In this document: positions 1-8,467 of the stretch, one piece after another
How positions within the stretch are numbered: the first letter of the stretch is position 1
Layout of the letters: each line of letters begins with the position of its first letter
Assembly (NCBI RefSeq): GCF_014205175.1
Contig: NZ_JACHNA010000001.1
Location: 1,240,001-1,304,000 of the forward strand
Source: Micrococcus cohnii
GTDB lineage: Bacteria > Actinomycetota > Actinomycetes > Actinomycetales > Micrococcaceae
Length of the DNA stretch: 64,000 bases
Direction: 5' to 3'
The notes under the pieces: generated by a model
Database searches by the model: none
Told to the model about the DNA's origin: nothing
What the model saw: only the letters and a program-made list of their open reading frames with translations
Translations under genes and position numbers: made by a program

Positions 1-968
1 GGCTCGCTGAGCAGGAAGTCGACCTTGGACACGCCTGAACCGTGCCGCCACCGCGAGAGGGGTGCTCGGACGGGCGTGGGCATGAGGTCGCCGGCCAGAG
101 CGACCGCCTGGGCCGGCGTCGTGTCGAGCAGGACCAGGTCGGCCGACGACAGCTCGCGCAGGTCGGTGACCCGGTGGCCGAGGTGCACCCGGCCGCCGTG
201 AGCGGTCAGGACGGACAGCAGCGCGGCGACGATCGCACCGGACCCGCCCTCGGCCACGGGCCAGCCGGTGCTCATGCCCAGACCGCCGAACAGGGTGCCG
301 AAGGCGGCGGTCAGCGGTCGGCCGGGCGGCAGGATCGCGTGCACGGCGGAGCCGGTGAACAGCGCCCGGGCCTGGTCGGTACGGAACGCGGCGCGTGCGG
401 CGACCGTGGCCGACCACGGGGCACGCAGGCCGAATCGGACCATGCCGAGCGGCCGAGGCCAGGCACGGGCCAGCGGTCCGAGCACGTTCAGCGCTGTGCC
501 GTACGGGTCCTGCACCACCGGTGCGTGCCACGCCCGCCACGCGGTCTGGTCCTCGCCGAGCCCCTCGGCGGTTCGCTCGAGGTCGCGGTACAGCAGTGCC
601 GCCTCGCCGCCCTCGAGCGGGTGCCCCAGCACGACCGGCGGGTGCCGCCAGCGCAGGCCGTGCTCGCTCAGGCGCAGCTCGTGGAACGCGGGGCTGACGG
701 CGCCGAAGGGGTGACCGGCGGCGCCAAGGTCGACCGTCGTGCCCGCGCCCAGGGTGTCTCCCGAGGCGCTCGCTCCACCCGGCAGCGCGTGAGCTTCGTA
801 GACGTCCACCTCCCAGCCGGCTCGGGCCAGCAGTGCCGCGGCGGTCAGCCCGTTCGGCCCGGACCCGACGACAGCGGCCCGGCCCGGCTCTGCCGCCTCG
901 GGCAGGGTGAAACCGGGGCGGTTTAGGTCATCGGCTCGAGAGCCGCCGGACTGGTCAGATCGCGTCAT
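1..968 (-). CDS. FAD/NAD(P)-dependent oxidoreductase, phytoene-desaturase-like (C-terminus cut by window edge)
   Basis: The minus strand from 968 to the left edge is open for about 322 codons with no stop. Near residue 33 it encodes a dinucleotide-binding fold, VVGSGPNGLTAAALLARAG, followed about 10 residues later by the acidic residue of VDVYEA, the pattern of phytoene desaturase/NAD(P)-FAD oxidoreductases. A second glycine-rich stretch (GGLGMSTGWPVAEGGSGAI) matches the conserved GG-rich region of these flavoproteins. The start at 968 is chosen because a GGAG Shine-Dalgarno lies 5 bases upstream; the adjacent ATG at 971 is the alternative. The substrate cannot be told; carotenoid or other polyunsaturated substrates are usual for the family. 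It diverges from the ZIP gene. Confidence 0.8.
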   Translation of the reverse strand, partial: MTRSDQSGGSRADDLNRPGFTLPEAAEPGRAAVVGSGPNGLTAAALLARAGWEVDVYEAHALPGGASASGDTLGAGTTVDLGAAGHPFGAVSPAFHELRLSEHGLRWRHPPVVLGHPLEGGEAALLYRDLERTAEGLGEDQTAWRAWHAPVVQDPYGTALNVLGPLARAWPRPLGMVRFGLRAPWSATVAARAAFRTDQARALFTGSAVHAILPPGRPLTAAFGTLFGGLGMSTGWPVAEGGSGAIVAALLSVLTAHGGRVHLGHRVTDLRELSSADLVLLDTTPAQAVALAGDLMPTPVRAPLSRWRHGSGVSKVDFLLSE

Positions 969-1144
969 CATGGCTCCACTCTGAAGCGCAGCTATGAGAA
1001 TCAGATGAGGTCCCTGCATGCGTGAGTCCGCCGGACCGACGTCCGCACCGGCAGCCTCCACCGGCGCGCCGCGCGGGTAAACTCGTCAGCCCCGCCACGC
1101 CTGGCCTGACGCGCCACGCGTCCGAGTCCCGATCCAGGAGCGCA

Positions 1145-1978
1145 ATGGACCCGTTCATCACTGCCCTGGCCCTCACGGCGTTCGCCGGCGCGGCCACATT
1201 CGCCGGGGGCCTGCTCGGCGTGCTCGGTCGAGAGCCCGGCCAGCGCAGCCTGGGACTGGGCCTCGGCATGGCCGCGGGCGTCATGCTCAGCGTGTCGTTC
1301 CTCGAACTGGTGCCCGAGGCGATCGCGGGCACGCAGCCGTCCCTCGGGTCGGTCGCCCCCGTCGCCGTGCTCGTGGGCTTCGCGAGCGGGCTCGCCGGCT
1401 ACGCGCTGCTGGACTCGACTCTCGGCACGGCGGTCGCGGTTCGGCTGCCGGGGGCGTCCGTCGAGGACGGTCGCCGACGGGCAGGCGGCGCGGGCCCCTC
1501 GGCGCCCGTGGGCGGTGTCGCGGACCGGCGGTTGCTCCGGGTCGGGTTCGTCACGGCGTTGGGCATCGGGCTGCACAATCTTCCCGAGGGGTTCGCCACG
1601 TTCGCCGCGACGATCGACGATCCCCATGTCGGTTTGGCCCTGGCGGCGGCCATGGCCGTGCACAACGTCCCCGAGGGCCTCGCGGTCGCGGTCCCGGTGC
1701 GCCGGGCCACCGGATCGCGGCGCTCCGCTCTGCTGTGGGCCGGGTTGACCGCGGCGGCCGAGCCTCTCGGGGCCCTCGTCGGCTGGCTGGTGCTCGCCCC
1801 GTTCGTGTCCGACGCCCTGCTGGGTCTGGTGTTCGCGGTGGTGGCGGGCATCATGGTCGCGATCAGCCTCGACAATCTGCTGCCGACCGCCCGAGCCGGG
1901 GCCGGGCGTCGGATCACTCTGATCGGGTTCATGCTCGGGGTGTCGGCGATGGTGCTGTCCCTGCAGGTCCTGAGCTGA
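1145..1978 (+). CDS. ZIP-family divalent metal transporter
   Basis: A 277-residue, strongly hydrophobic protein of the ZIP family (ZupT-like), an inner-membrane importer of zinc or other divalent metals. It carries the two diagnostic metal-pore signatures HNLPEG (about residue 143) and HNVPEG (about residue 178) in consecutive helices, plus an earlier SFLELVPEA segment. The central cytoplasmic loop lacks the His-rich run seen in many ZIPs. The ATG at 1145 is preferred over a longer open frame starting at 1022, because an AGGAG lies just upstream and the extra N-terminus is non-hydrophobic and Arg/Pro-rich. It is transcribed alone, diverging from the flavoprotein. Confidence 0.9.
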   Translation: MDPFITALALTAFAGAATFAGGLLGVLGREPGQRSLGLGLGMAAGVMLSVSFLELVPEAIAGTQPSLGSVAPVAVLVGFASGLAGYALLDSTLGTAVAVRLPGASVEDGRRRAGGAGPSAPVGGVADRRLLRVGFVTALGIGLHNLPEGFATFAATIDDPHVGLALAAAMAVHNVPEGLAVAVPVRRATGSRRSALLWAGLTAAAEPLGALVGWLVLAPFVSDALLGLVFAVVAGIMVAISLDNLLPTARAGAGRRITLIGFMLGVSAMVLSLQVLS

Positions 1979-1990
1979 GGGAGCCCCCGG

Positions 1991-2035
1991 CCGGCAGGCC
2001 GCTGACGGGCCTCCGACCGGCAGGCCGCTGACGGG
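1991..2035. repeat. Direct repeat, two copies of a 19-mer
   Basis: The 19-mer CCGGCAGGCCGCTGACGGG occurs at 1991-2009 and again at 2017-2035, in the gap between the converging ZIP and protease genes. The copies are 26 bp apart start to start. I see no gene or hairpin here; it is probably a local duplication. Confidence 0.8.
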
Positions 2036-2071
2036 GGTCGCGTCGTGGGCGGGCGCGTCCTGCAGACGGGT

Positions 2072-3514
2072 TCAGTTGACCACGGCCTCCTGCAGCGTGG
2101 CCGTCTCTTCTCGTTCCTCGCCGTCGGGGGTGATCCAGGTGACCTCCACCTGCTCGCCGACGTTGCGGTCGTTGATGCGACGCGAGAGCACGTTCATGCT
2201 GTTGCCGACCGACTCCCCGTCGATCTCGGTGATCCGGTCGCCGCGTTCGAGACCGATGTCGTCGGCCGCGGAGCCGGGCTCGACGCCCTCGACGCGCACA
2301 CCGGTGGGCTCGTCGTCCTGGATGATCTGGATGCCCAGGGCCCCGTCGGCGCCGATGCTGACGTCCTCGGTCTCCTCGCCCGAGAGCACCTGGTCGACGA
2401 CGTCGATCGCGTCCTGCAGCGGGATCGCGTAGCCGTCGACCGCCCGCGAGGTCCGACCGTCGCTCGCGGCCACCGTGACGCCCACGACCTGGCCGTCCGC
2501 GTTCACCAGCGGGCCGCCGGAGTACCCGGGCACGACGTCCGCATCGGTGCGGAACAGGCCCTTCAGGTGCGAGAGGTCCCGCTGCTGCTCGTCGCCGGCG
2601 AGGATCGACTCGTCCGTGCCGAGCACTTCTCCGCGCACGGCCGTCAGATACCCCTGGCCGCTTCCGTTGCCGACCGCGGCCACCGCATCACCCCGGCTCG
2701 GCGGGTCCTCGGCGAGCGAGGCGGTCTGCAGTCCCGAGGCGTCCTGGAGGCGCAGGACGGCGATGTCATGCGTGGCGTCGCGGCCGAGCACCTCGGCCTC
2801 GAAGAGCTCGCCGGTGTCTGCGACGCTGACGCGCACCGTGGTCGAATCCGCGACCACGTGATAGTTCGTGATGGCCAGTCCGTCAGCGGAGAGCACCATG
2901 CCGGTGCCGGTGCCCACGCCCATGCCGACCTGGGACTCGACCATCAGGATGCCGGGTGCTTCGTCGACCGGCAGCCCCTCGTCCAGGGCGGCCCCGGAGT
3001 GCGCCGGTGCACCCCAGTCGACCTGCACGCCGTCGTGGGCCTCGACGATGTCGCGGTGCCAGCCGGGGCGCTGGCCCGTCGAGACCCCGCCGTCCTGCGC
3101 CTCGACGCGGGCGGTCGACTGCAGCAGGTCGCGCAGCTCTCCGACGGCGATCGCCCCGCCGCCGAGGGTGAGCACCAGAGCCCCGACCAGCCCGGCCGCT
3201 GCGATGAGCCGACCCCCGCCCGAGCGATGCGGCGAACGCTGCGCCGCCTGAGCCGGCGGGAACCCGGACGGCACGCCGTCGAGGCCGGGCCGGAGGGGAC
3301 CGGGGCCGTACGGCCAGGGCCCGTACGGGCTCGGAGCGTGCGGCGCCGGGCCGCGCGAGGCCGCGCCGTGCGGCGCCGTGCGGCGCAGACCGAACCGGGC
3401 CGGGCCGGGCGGAGCCCACGGGCCGCGCACGGAAAAGTGCTGCCCGGGGCGCTCGCCGGCGTCGGGTCCGAGCTGATCGTGCCGGTCGACGTCGCGGCCC
3501 TGCTGCTCGCTCAC
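2072..3514 (-). CDS. HtrA/DegP-like membrane-anchored serine protease with PDZ domain
   Basis: 480 residues. Residues 1-100 are a Pro/Gly/Ala-rich cytoplasmic segment, a single membrane helix lies at about 103-124, then comes an S1C trypsin-like domain with the triad His219 (TNYHVV), Asp250 (HDIAVL) and Ser332 (GYSGGPL), and a C-terminal PDZ domain at about 385-465 (ERGDRITEIDGESVG). This architecture is that of actinobacterial HtrA/PepD quality-control proteases, which act outside the membrane on damaged proteins. The start is a GTG at 3514; a GAGGAG lies somewhat far (12 bases) upstream. It is the downstream neighbour of tpx, 33 bp away on the same strand, so the two stress genes may be cotranscribed. 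Confidence 0.92.
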   Translation of the reverse strand: MSEQQGRDVDRHDQLGPDAGERPGQHFSVRGPWAPPGPARFGLRRTAPHGAASRGPAPHAPSPYGPWPYGPGPLRPGLDGVPSGFPPAQAAQRSPHRSGGGRLIAAAGLVGALVLTLGGGAIAVGELRDLLQSTARVEAQDGGVSTGQRPGWHRDIVEAHDGVQVDWGAPAHSGAALDEGLPVDEAPGILMVESQVGMGVGTGTGMVLSADGLAITNYHVVADSTTVRVSVADTGELFEAEVLGRDATHDIAVLRLQDASGLQTASLAEDPPSRGDAVAAVGNGSGQGYLTAVRGEVLGTDESILAGDEQQRDLSHLKGLFRTDADVVPGYSGGPLVNADGQVVGVTVAASDGRTSRAVDGYAIPLQDAIDVVDQVLSGEETEDVSIGADGALGIQIIQDDEPTGVRVEGVEPGSAADDIGLERGDRITEIDGESVGNSMNVLSRRINDRNVGEQVEVTWITPDGEEREETATLQEAVVN

Positions 3515-3547
3515 GTGCGCTCAGATCTCCTCGAGGCTCGGGGCCGC

Positions 3548-4048
3548 TCAGTCGCGCGCCGCGGCGAGGGCGGCGTCGTAGTCCGGCTCCTGGGTGATGT
3601 CCGGGACCAGCTCGGTGTGCGTGACAACGCCGTCCGGGCCGACGACCACGACGGCACGCGCCAGCAGCCCGGCCAGGGGGCCGTCCTGCATCGTCAACCC
3701 GTAGTCGCGGCCGAAGTCCGAGCGGAAGGTCGACCCGGTGACGACCCGGTCGATGCCCTCAGCACTGCAGAAGCGTCCGGCCGCGAACGGCAGATCCGCG
3801 GAGACGGCGAGCACGACGGCGTCCTCGACCTCGCTCGCGCGCTGATTGAAGGTGCGCACGGACGCGGCACACACGCCGGTGTCCAGCGACGGGAAGATGT
3901 TCAGCACGACGGTGGAGCCGGCGTGGTCGCTGAGCGTGACCGGGGACAGGTCCTGCCCGGTCAGTTCGAACGCGGGGGCGGGTTCACCCACGACAGGCAG
4001 CTCGCCGACGGTGGTGACGGGGGTGCTCTTGAATGCGGTGGTGGCCAT
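3548..4048 (-). CDS. tpx: Thiol peroxidase (atypical 2-Cys peroxiredoxin)
   Basis: 166 residues, full length for Tpx. The peroxidatic cysteine is Cys60 in PSLDTGVCAAS and the resolving cysteine is Cys94 in GRFCSAEG, the spacing expected for the intramolecular disulfide of this family. It reduces H2O2 and alkyl hydroperoxides in the cytoplasm using thioredoxin. The gene diverges from the patatin gene with only 24 bp between start codons, so its promoter must lie within the first codons of that gene. The HtrA protease follows on the same strand. Confidence 0.95.
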   Translation of the reverse strand: MATTAFKSTPVTTVGELPVVGEPAPAFELTGQDLSPVTLSDHAGSTVVLNIFPSLDTGVCAASVRTFNQRASEVEDAVVLAVSADLPFAAGRFCSAEGIDRVVTGSTFRSDFGRDYGLTMQDGPLAGLLARAVVVVGPDGVVTHTELVPDITQEPDYDAALAAARD

Positions 4049-4060
4049 GGCTCACAAGCC

Positions 4061-4075
4061 TAGGATGAACGGGTG
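4061..4075 (+). promoter_or_regulatory. Leaderless promoter of the patatin-like gene
   Basis: TAGGAT at 4061-4066 is followed by exactly six bases and then the GTG start at 4073. A transcript starting 7 bases after the -10 box would begin at the start codon. There is no Shine-Dalgarno and no clear -35 box. Confidence 0.6.
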
Positions 4076-5065
4076 GCCGAGCACACTCCCGACCAGAGCC
4101 CCTCCTCCGACGGCGAACGCGTCTGCCCCTCCGCCGGACCCTCCTCCGGCACCCGCGTCCCGCGGACGGCATCGGCGGCACGCCTGCACAGCACCGTCAC
4201 GGACACGGCCCTCGTCTTCGAGGGCGGAGGCATGCGCGCCTGCTACACGTCGGCGGTCGTCGCCGCGCTGCTGCGCGACGGGATCTTCTGCGACTTCGTC
4301 ACCGGTGTCTCGGCGGGGTCGTCGAACGCGGCGAACTACCTGGCCCGCTCCCCCGAACGTGCCCGTGAGTCGTTCGTGGACTTCGCCGCCGACCCCATGT
4401 TCGGCTCCTGGCGCACGTTCGCGCGGGGCCGAGGACTCTTCCACGCCGAGTACATCTATCAGCGCGCCGGCCTGCCGGGAGCGGCGCTGCCCTACGACTG
4501 GGACACCTTCGAGGCGAACCCCGCGCAGCTGACGCTGGCCGGCTTTGACGCTGTCACCGGAGACACCCGCTGGTGGACGCGCCAGGACTTCAGCACGATC
4601 GAGGACCTGATGGTGCGCATCCGCGCCTCCTCGACCATGCCGGTGCTCATGCCGCCGGTGCGCCTCGACGACACCGTGTACGTCGACGGCGCCCTGGGCG
4701 TCGACGGCGGCATCCCGATCACCGCCGCACGCCACGCGGGCTATGACAGGTTCCTGTTCGTGCTCACGCGCGAGCGCTCCTACCGCAAGCCGCCCGAGCG
4801 CTTCCCGGCGTTCTACCGGGCCACGTTCCGCCGCCACCCGGCGGTCGCCGACGCGCTGCTCAGTCGGCACCGCCGCTACAACGCGACGCGCGAGGAGGTG
4901 TTCGAGCTCGAACGCCAGGGCAAGGCATACGTCTTCGCTCCCGAGACGATGCCGGTGAGCAACGGCGAGCGCGACGTGGCGCGATTGGCCGCCGCCCACG
5001 AGCTGGGCGCCCAGCAGATCCGCCGGGAGCTGCCCGCGATCCGGGAGTTCCTGTCCCTGGCCTAG
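4073..5065 (+). CDS. Patatin-like phospholipase
   Basis: 330 residues. The patatin fold is shown by the oxyanion-hole motif GGGMR (about residue 51), the nucleophile elbow GVSAGSS (about residue 79) and the catalytic aspartate in VDGGIPI (about residue 213), giving a Ser-Asp dyad. Members hydrolyse phospholipid or neutral-lipid acyl esters; the physiological substrate is unknown. The first 45 residues are polar, low-complexity and outside the domain. The GTG at 4073 is used because it sits exactly where a leaderless transcript from the TAGGAT box would begin; no in-frame ATG lies before the domain. It ends 10 bp from the converging PACE gene. Confidence 0.88.
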   Translation: MAEHTPDQSPSSDGERVCPSAGPSSGTRVPRTASAARLHSTVTDTALVFEGGGMRACYTSAVVAALLRDGIFCDFVTGVSAGSSNAANYLARSPERARESFVDFAADPMFGSWRTFARGRGLFHAEYIYQRAGLPGAALPYDWDTFEANPAQLTLAGFDAVTGDTRWWTRQDFSTIEDLMVRIRASSTMPVLMPPVRLDDTVYVDGALGVDGGIPITAARHAGYDRFLFVLTRERSYRKPPERFPAFYRATFRRHPAVADALLSRHRRYNATREEVFELERQGKAYVFAPETMPVSNGERDVARLAAAHELGAQQIRRELPAIREFLSLA

Positions 5066-5075
5066 TCGGCGGCCG

Positions 5076-5573
5076 CTAGGCGGCGGAGTCGGGCAGGCCG
5101 AACACCACGTCGAACAGGTAGGCGTACACGGCCGAGTACACGAGAAAGAAGACGATCAGGCCGGCCTCGATCACGAGGGCCTGCCACAGGCTCACGGAGA
5201 GGATCAGCGCCACGGCCGGCACCAGGAACACGACCAGACCGGTCTCGAACCCGACGGCATGCGCGAGGCGCGCCCACCAGGGACGCCCGGTGACCCCGAG
5301 CCGACGCTCGAGACGTTCAAAGACAGTGTTGAACACGAGGTTCCACGTCAATGCGACCGCCGACGAGACGACCGCGACCAGGAGCGCGGGCCCCTGCTCA
5401 GCTCCGACGCCACCGGCCAGGATGAGCGTCGTGAACAGGACGGCCAGCAGTTCGAACACCACGGCGTAGACGACACGGCGACGAGCGGGCGAACCGAAGA
5501 CGCGTCGCCCCACCAGCGCGGGTCGGCCACCCGGGCCCCGCGGCACGGACGGATCATCGGACGGGTACGGCAC
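5076..5573 (-). CDS. PACE-family (bacterial transmembrane pair) efflux protein
   Basis: 165 residues with four membrane helices arranged as two related pairs. The repeat signatures of the PACE/BTP family are visible: RRVVYAVVFE (about 31) and ARLAHAVGFE (about 106) open each pair, and TWNLVFNTVFE (about 75) and YSAVYAYLFD (about 145) close them. Characterised members (AceI type) export biocides and short diamines by proton exchange. The GTG start at 5573 lies 6 bases after a TAGAGT -10 box with no Shine-Dalgarno, so it is probably leaderless. It converges on the patatin gene. Confidence 0.85.
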   Translation of the reverse strand: MPYPSDDPSVPRGPGGRPALVGRRVFGSPARRRVVYAVVFELLAVLFTTLILAGGVGAEQGPALLVAVVSSAVALTWNLVFNTVFERLERRLGVTGRPWWARLAHAVGFETGLVVFLVPAVALILSVSLWQALVIEAGLIVFFLVYSAVYAYLFDVVFGLPDSAA

Positions 5574-5579
5574 GGAGCC

Positions 5580-5585
5580 ACTCTA
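5580..5585 (-). promoter_or_regulatory. -10 box of leaderless PACE gene
   Basis: On the minus strand TAGAGT is followed by six bases (GGCTCC) and the GTG start at 5573, the same geometry as at the patatin gene. Confidence 0.55.
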
Positions 5586-5646
5586 TCGACGACCACGCGA
5601 CACTGAGGTGAGCCTGTCCACGGTACCCACGCCCCGGTGCCGGGCG

Positions 5647-5652
5647 TACATT
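5647..5652 (+). promoter_or_regulatory. -10 box of ferritin gene
   Basis: TACATT is followed by seven bases and the ATG at 5660. No Shine-Dalgarno is present, so a leaderless or near-leaderless transcript is likely. Confidence 0.5.
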
Positions 5653-5659
5653 GGCGGCC

Positions 5660-6175
5660 ATGAAGCTCACTGACGACCTGCTGCAGAAGTTCAACGACCA
5701 GATCACCCTCGAGCTGGAGGCGTCGATCGTCTACCGCCAGCTCGCCATCTCCGCGGACAACCTCGACCTGTCGGGCATGGCCGAGTGGCTGCGCCGCCAG
5801 GCGGACGAGGAGATCGTCCACGCCAACAAGTTCATCGACCACGTGACCGATCGCGGCGCCCACGCTCAGATCGGCGCGATCAACGCGCCGACGGTGGGCA
5901 AGGACCTCAGCGCGCTGCAGATCTTCCAGGCCGCCCTGGCCCACGAGGAGAAGGTCTCCGAGGCCATCCGCGAGCTGTACCGCGCCACCGACGCCGCCGG
6001 CGACCTGAACGCTCGCCCGCTGCTGAACTGGTTCGTGGACGAGCAGATCGAGGAGGAGGCCACCGTCTCCGAGATCGTCGGCCAGCTCGAGCTCGTCGGC
6101 GATGACGGCTCCGGTCTGCTGCGCATCGACCAGCGCCTGGGCGCGCGTCCGGTCGCCACGACCGAGCCCGCCTGA
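5660..6175 (+). CDS. Ferritin
   Basis: 171 residues forming the four-helix ferritin bundle, a cytoplasmic iron-storage cage with ferroxidase activity. Ferroxidase ligands are visible as the Glu in TLELEASIVY (about 17), EEIVHANKF (about 50-56), the Glu in AHEEKVSEA (about 95) and EQIEEEATV (about 125-133). A 15-residue polar tail extends past the last helix. The ATG at 5660 is preferred over a TTG three codons earlier because it sits at the expected transcription start from the TACATT box. A strong hairpin follows the gene. Confidence 0.93.
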   Translation: MKLTDDLLQKFNDQITLELEASIVYRQLAISADNLDLSGMAEWLRRQADEEIVHANKFIDHVTDRGAHAQIGAINAPTVGKDLSALQIFQAALAHEEKVSEAIRELYRATDAAGDLNARPLLNWFVDEQIEEEATVSEIVGQLELVGDDGSGLLRIDQRLGARPVATTEPA

Positions 6176-6222
6176 ATCCCGGGCTGATCCAGCGCGTCGG
6201 CCTGGTCCGACCGCGCGCCTGC

Positions 6223-6265
6223 GGGCCCGGTGACCTCCTGATCCGTTCTGGAGGTCACCGGGCCC
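6223..6265 (+). terminator. Strong hairpin terminator after ferritin
   Basis: The arms GGGCCCGGTGACCTCC (6223-6238) and GGAGGTCACCGGGCCC (6250-6265) are perfectly complementary over 16 bp with an 11-base loop. There is no T-tract, as is common for high-GC actinobacterial terminators. Confidence 0.75.
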
Positions 6266-6356
6266 GGTCCGTGTTGGGGACGGCTCGCTATGCTGGGCCC
6301 GCGCCGCAGCGGCGTCGGTGCCCCGTCGCGCCGCCCCACCCCTGAGGAGGACTTCC

Positions 6357-7301
6357 ATGAGCGGTCTCGTCGCTCTGCTCGATGACGTCGCGGCTCTGGC
6401 CCGGATGGCCGCCGCCAGCGTGGATGATGTGGCCGCCGGCGCCGGGCGTGCCTCGGCGAAGGCCGCCGGCGTCGTGGTCGATGATGCGGCGGTCACCCCG
6501 CAGTACATGACCGGCGCCGCCGCCCAGCGCGAGCTGCCGATGATCTGGCGGATCACGCGCGGCTCGCTGCGCAACAAGCTGCTGATCATCCTGCCCGGCC
6601 TGCTGCTGCTCGATTGGCTGGCCCCGTGGTCTCTGATGTGGCTGCTGCTGGCCGGCGGCACGTACCTCTCCTACGAGGGCGCGCACAAGGTGTGGGCCAA
6701 GCTCACCGGCCACGGACATGAAGAGAAGTCCCCCGCCGTCGAGCAGGGGCCCGAGGCCGAGGACGCCGTGGTGCGCGGCGCGGTCACGACCGACTTCATC
6801 CTGTCGCTGGAGATCATGGTGATCTCGATGAACGAGGTCGCACAACAGACGTTCTGGATCAAGGCGGCGATCCTCGTGGTGGTCGCGATCCTCATCACGG
6901 TGGCCGTCTACGGCGCCGTCGCGCTGATTGTGAAGATGGACGACATCGGCCTGCACATGAACCAGAACGCAGGCACCTCGGGCGGCCGCGCCTTCGGTGC
7001 GGGCCTGGTGAAGGCGATGCCGCACGTGCTGACCGTGATCACCGTGATCGGCACCGTGGCGATGCTCTGGGTCGGCGGCCACATCGTGCTCAAGGAGCTC
7101 GCCGAGCTCGGGGTGCCATGGCCCTATGAAGTCCAGCACCACCTGGTGGAGCCGGTCGTGCACGCCACTGGCTCGGTGGTCGGCTGGCTCGTGGAGACGC
7201 TCTCATCCGCCGCCTGGGGCCTGGTGTGGGGCTCCCTCGTGCTGGCCGTCGTGCTGCTGGTCAACCGGCTGCGCGGCAAGAAGGACACCCTCGACCACTG
7301 A
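6357..7301 (+). CDS. DUF808 (YedI-like) multi-pass membrane protein
   Basis: 314 residues with the hallmark N-terminus of DUF808, MSGLVALLDDVAALARMAA, and a central EGAHKVW segment. Four or five membrane helices lie from about 75 to the C-terminus. The function of this family is not established. The ATG at 6357 follows a strong GAGGAGG ribosome-binding site. A TATGCT box at 6288-6293 would give a leader of about 57 bases. It ends before a 15-bp hairpin shared with the converging hydrolase gene. Confidence 0.88.
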   Translation: MSGLVALLDDVAALARMAAASVDDVAAGAGRASAKAAGVVVDDAAVTPQYMTGAAAQRELPMIWRITRGSLRNKLLIILPGLLLLDWLAPWSLMWLLLAGGTYLSYEGAHKVWAKLTGHGHEEKSPAVEQGPEAEDAVVRGAVTTDFILSLEIMVISMNEVAQQTFWIKAAILVVVAILITVAVYGAVALIVKMDDIGLHMNQNAGTSGGRAFGAGLVKAMPHVLTVITVIGTVAMLWVGGHIVLKELAELGVPWPYEVQHHLVEPVVHATGSVVGWLVETLSSAAWGLVWGSLVLAVVLLVNRLRGKKDTLDH

Positions 7302-7325
7302 CGCACAGCGCCGACGCCGACACGC

Positions 7326-7360
7326 GACGGGCCGTGGAGGAGCACCCTCCACGGCCCGTC
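7326..7360. terminator. Bidirectional hairpin terminator
   Basis: GACGGGCCGTGGAGG (7326-7340) pairs perfectly with CCTCCACGGCCCGTC (7346-7360) around the 5-base loop AGCAC. It sits between the converging DUF808 and alpha/beta-hydrolase genes and can serve both. Confidence 0.78.
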
Positions 7361-7443
7361 CTGTGTCCGGGTCGTCGTCTCGCGACCCCGCGGCCGGGCG
7401 TCAGCCCCCGCGCGCCCGAGCTCCCGTGCGCCCGCCCCGCGCC

Positions 7444-8346
7444 TCAGTCCGCCGTGAGGAACGTGCGCACGGCGGCCACGAAGCGCTCGGGCTGGTCGGC
7501 GTGCACCCAGTGCCCGGCCCCGCGAATGCTCACCTTCACGACCTTCGGGAACAGCGCCTTCATGGCCGGCACGTCCTCGTCGAGGATGTAGTCGGACTCC
7601 GCCCCGGCCAGCCACAGCACCGGCCGGTCGAAGGTCCGTTCCGGGTCGTCCTCGAACGCCGGCTCCGGGAAGCCGCCGATCTCGGCCAGGTTCGCGTGCA
7701 ACATCCGCACGTTCGGCTGCCAGGTGAACGCCCCGGCGTCCCGGCGCAGGTTCTGCAGCAGGAACCCGCGGATGCGCTCGTCCGGCACGTCTCGGGCCAA
7801 GACCTCGTCGGCCTCGGCGCGGGTGCCCAGCGCGTCCAGGTCCATGCGCAGCAGGCTGCCGAGCAGATGGTCGAACTGACCGGTGGCCATCGGCGCGGTG
7901 CGCGGGGAGATGTCGACGACCACAAGCCGGTCGACGAGCTCGGGGTGCCGCAAGGCCAGCACCATCGCGACCTTGCCGCCCATCGAATGGCCGAGCAGAT
8001 GCACCGGACCGTCGGCGGCGAGCCCCGAGCGCAGGTGCTCGGCCACCCGATCGGCGATGCGCCGATAGTCGACCCCGTCGGTCCAGGGCGAGCCGCCGTG
8101 GTCGGGCATGTCGATCAGCTCGATCGTGAAGTCCTCCGAGAGCGCCTGCGCGACGCCGGTGAAGTTGCGCCCCCGGCCCATCAGCCCGTGGATGAACGCC
8201 ACGCGGGCCGGGCCCTGTCCGACGCGTGTGGAGGCCAGGGCCGCCGAACCCTCTGCGGGCTCGGGTGCGGGCGACGACGTCGGGGACGGGCTCGTCCGGG
8301 ACGGCATGGGGTCGGAAGTCTGGTCGGGCGTCTGATCGCTGGTCAC
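7444..8346 (-). CDS. Alpha/beta-fold hydrolase (YbfF-like esterase)
   Basis: 300 residues. After a 40-residue Ser/Pro/Thr-rich leader the alpha/beta-hydrolase core shows the oxyanion-side HGLMGRGRNF, the nucleophile elbow LLGHSMGGKVAM and the C-terminal catalytic His in GAGHWVHAD, with an acid in GAESDYI. The HGL-G-xx-NF and GHSMGG context resembles E. coli YbfF-type esterases; the natural substrate is unknown. The open frame extends upstream, but the GTG at 8346 lies exactly 6 bases after TACCCT, so it is taken as a leaderless start. It diverges from nadA. Confidence 0.87.
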   Translation of the reverse strand: MTSDQTPDQTSDPMPSRTSPSPTSSPAPEPAEGSAALASTRVGQGPARVAFIHGLMGRGRNFTGVAQALSEDFTIELIDMPDHGGSPWTDGVDYRRIADRVAEHLRSGLAADGPVHLLGHSMGGKVAMVLALRHPELVDRLVVVDISPRTAPMATGQFDHLLGSLLRMDLDALGTRAEADEVLARDVPDERIRGFLLQNLRRDAGAFTWQPNVRMLHANLAEIGGFPEPAFEDDPERTFDRPVLWLAGAESDYILDEDVPAMKALFPKVVKVSIRGAGHWVHADQPERFVAAVRTFLTAD

Positions 8347-8352
8347 CGGACC

Positions 8353-8358
8353 AGGGTA
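8353..8358 (-). promoter_or_regulatory. -10 box of leaderless hydrolase gene
   Basis: TACCCT on the minus strand, six bases (GGTCCG), then the GTG at 8346. No Shine-Dalgarno precedes this start. Confidence 0.55.
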
Positions 8359-8467
8359 ACGAGGCCGACGGACACGGAGACCGAGGGCGATCCGCGCATC
8401 GACTATGGTCGGGGTCACCCTGCACCGCCCCGGCGCCCGCCGGAACGACCCCCAGAGGAACCACGAC

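Noticed and set aside
42-926. Long plus-strand open frame opposite the first gene
   Set aside because: Its product is Arg/Gly/Gln-rich with no domain, while the minus strand carries an intact dinucleotide-binding flavoprotein over the same bases; it is a high-GC shadow frame.
1991-2035. Direct repeat as a possible attachment site
   Set aside because: The copies are only 26 bp apart with no integrase or insert between them, so they look like local slippage.
2045-4063. 672-codon plus-strand open frame
   Set aside because: It lies antisense to HtrA and tpx, both with intact catalytic motifs, and its product has shadow composition (His/Asp/Val/Arg-rich).
5651-5659. TTG start three codons before the ferritin ATG
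   Set aside because: It overlaps the -10 box TACATT, so it would not be in the mRNA; the ATG at 5660 is better.
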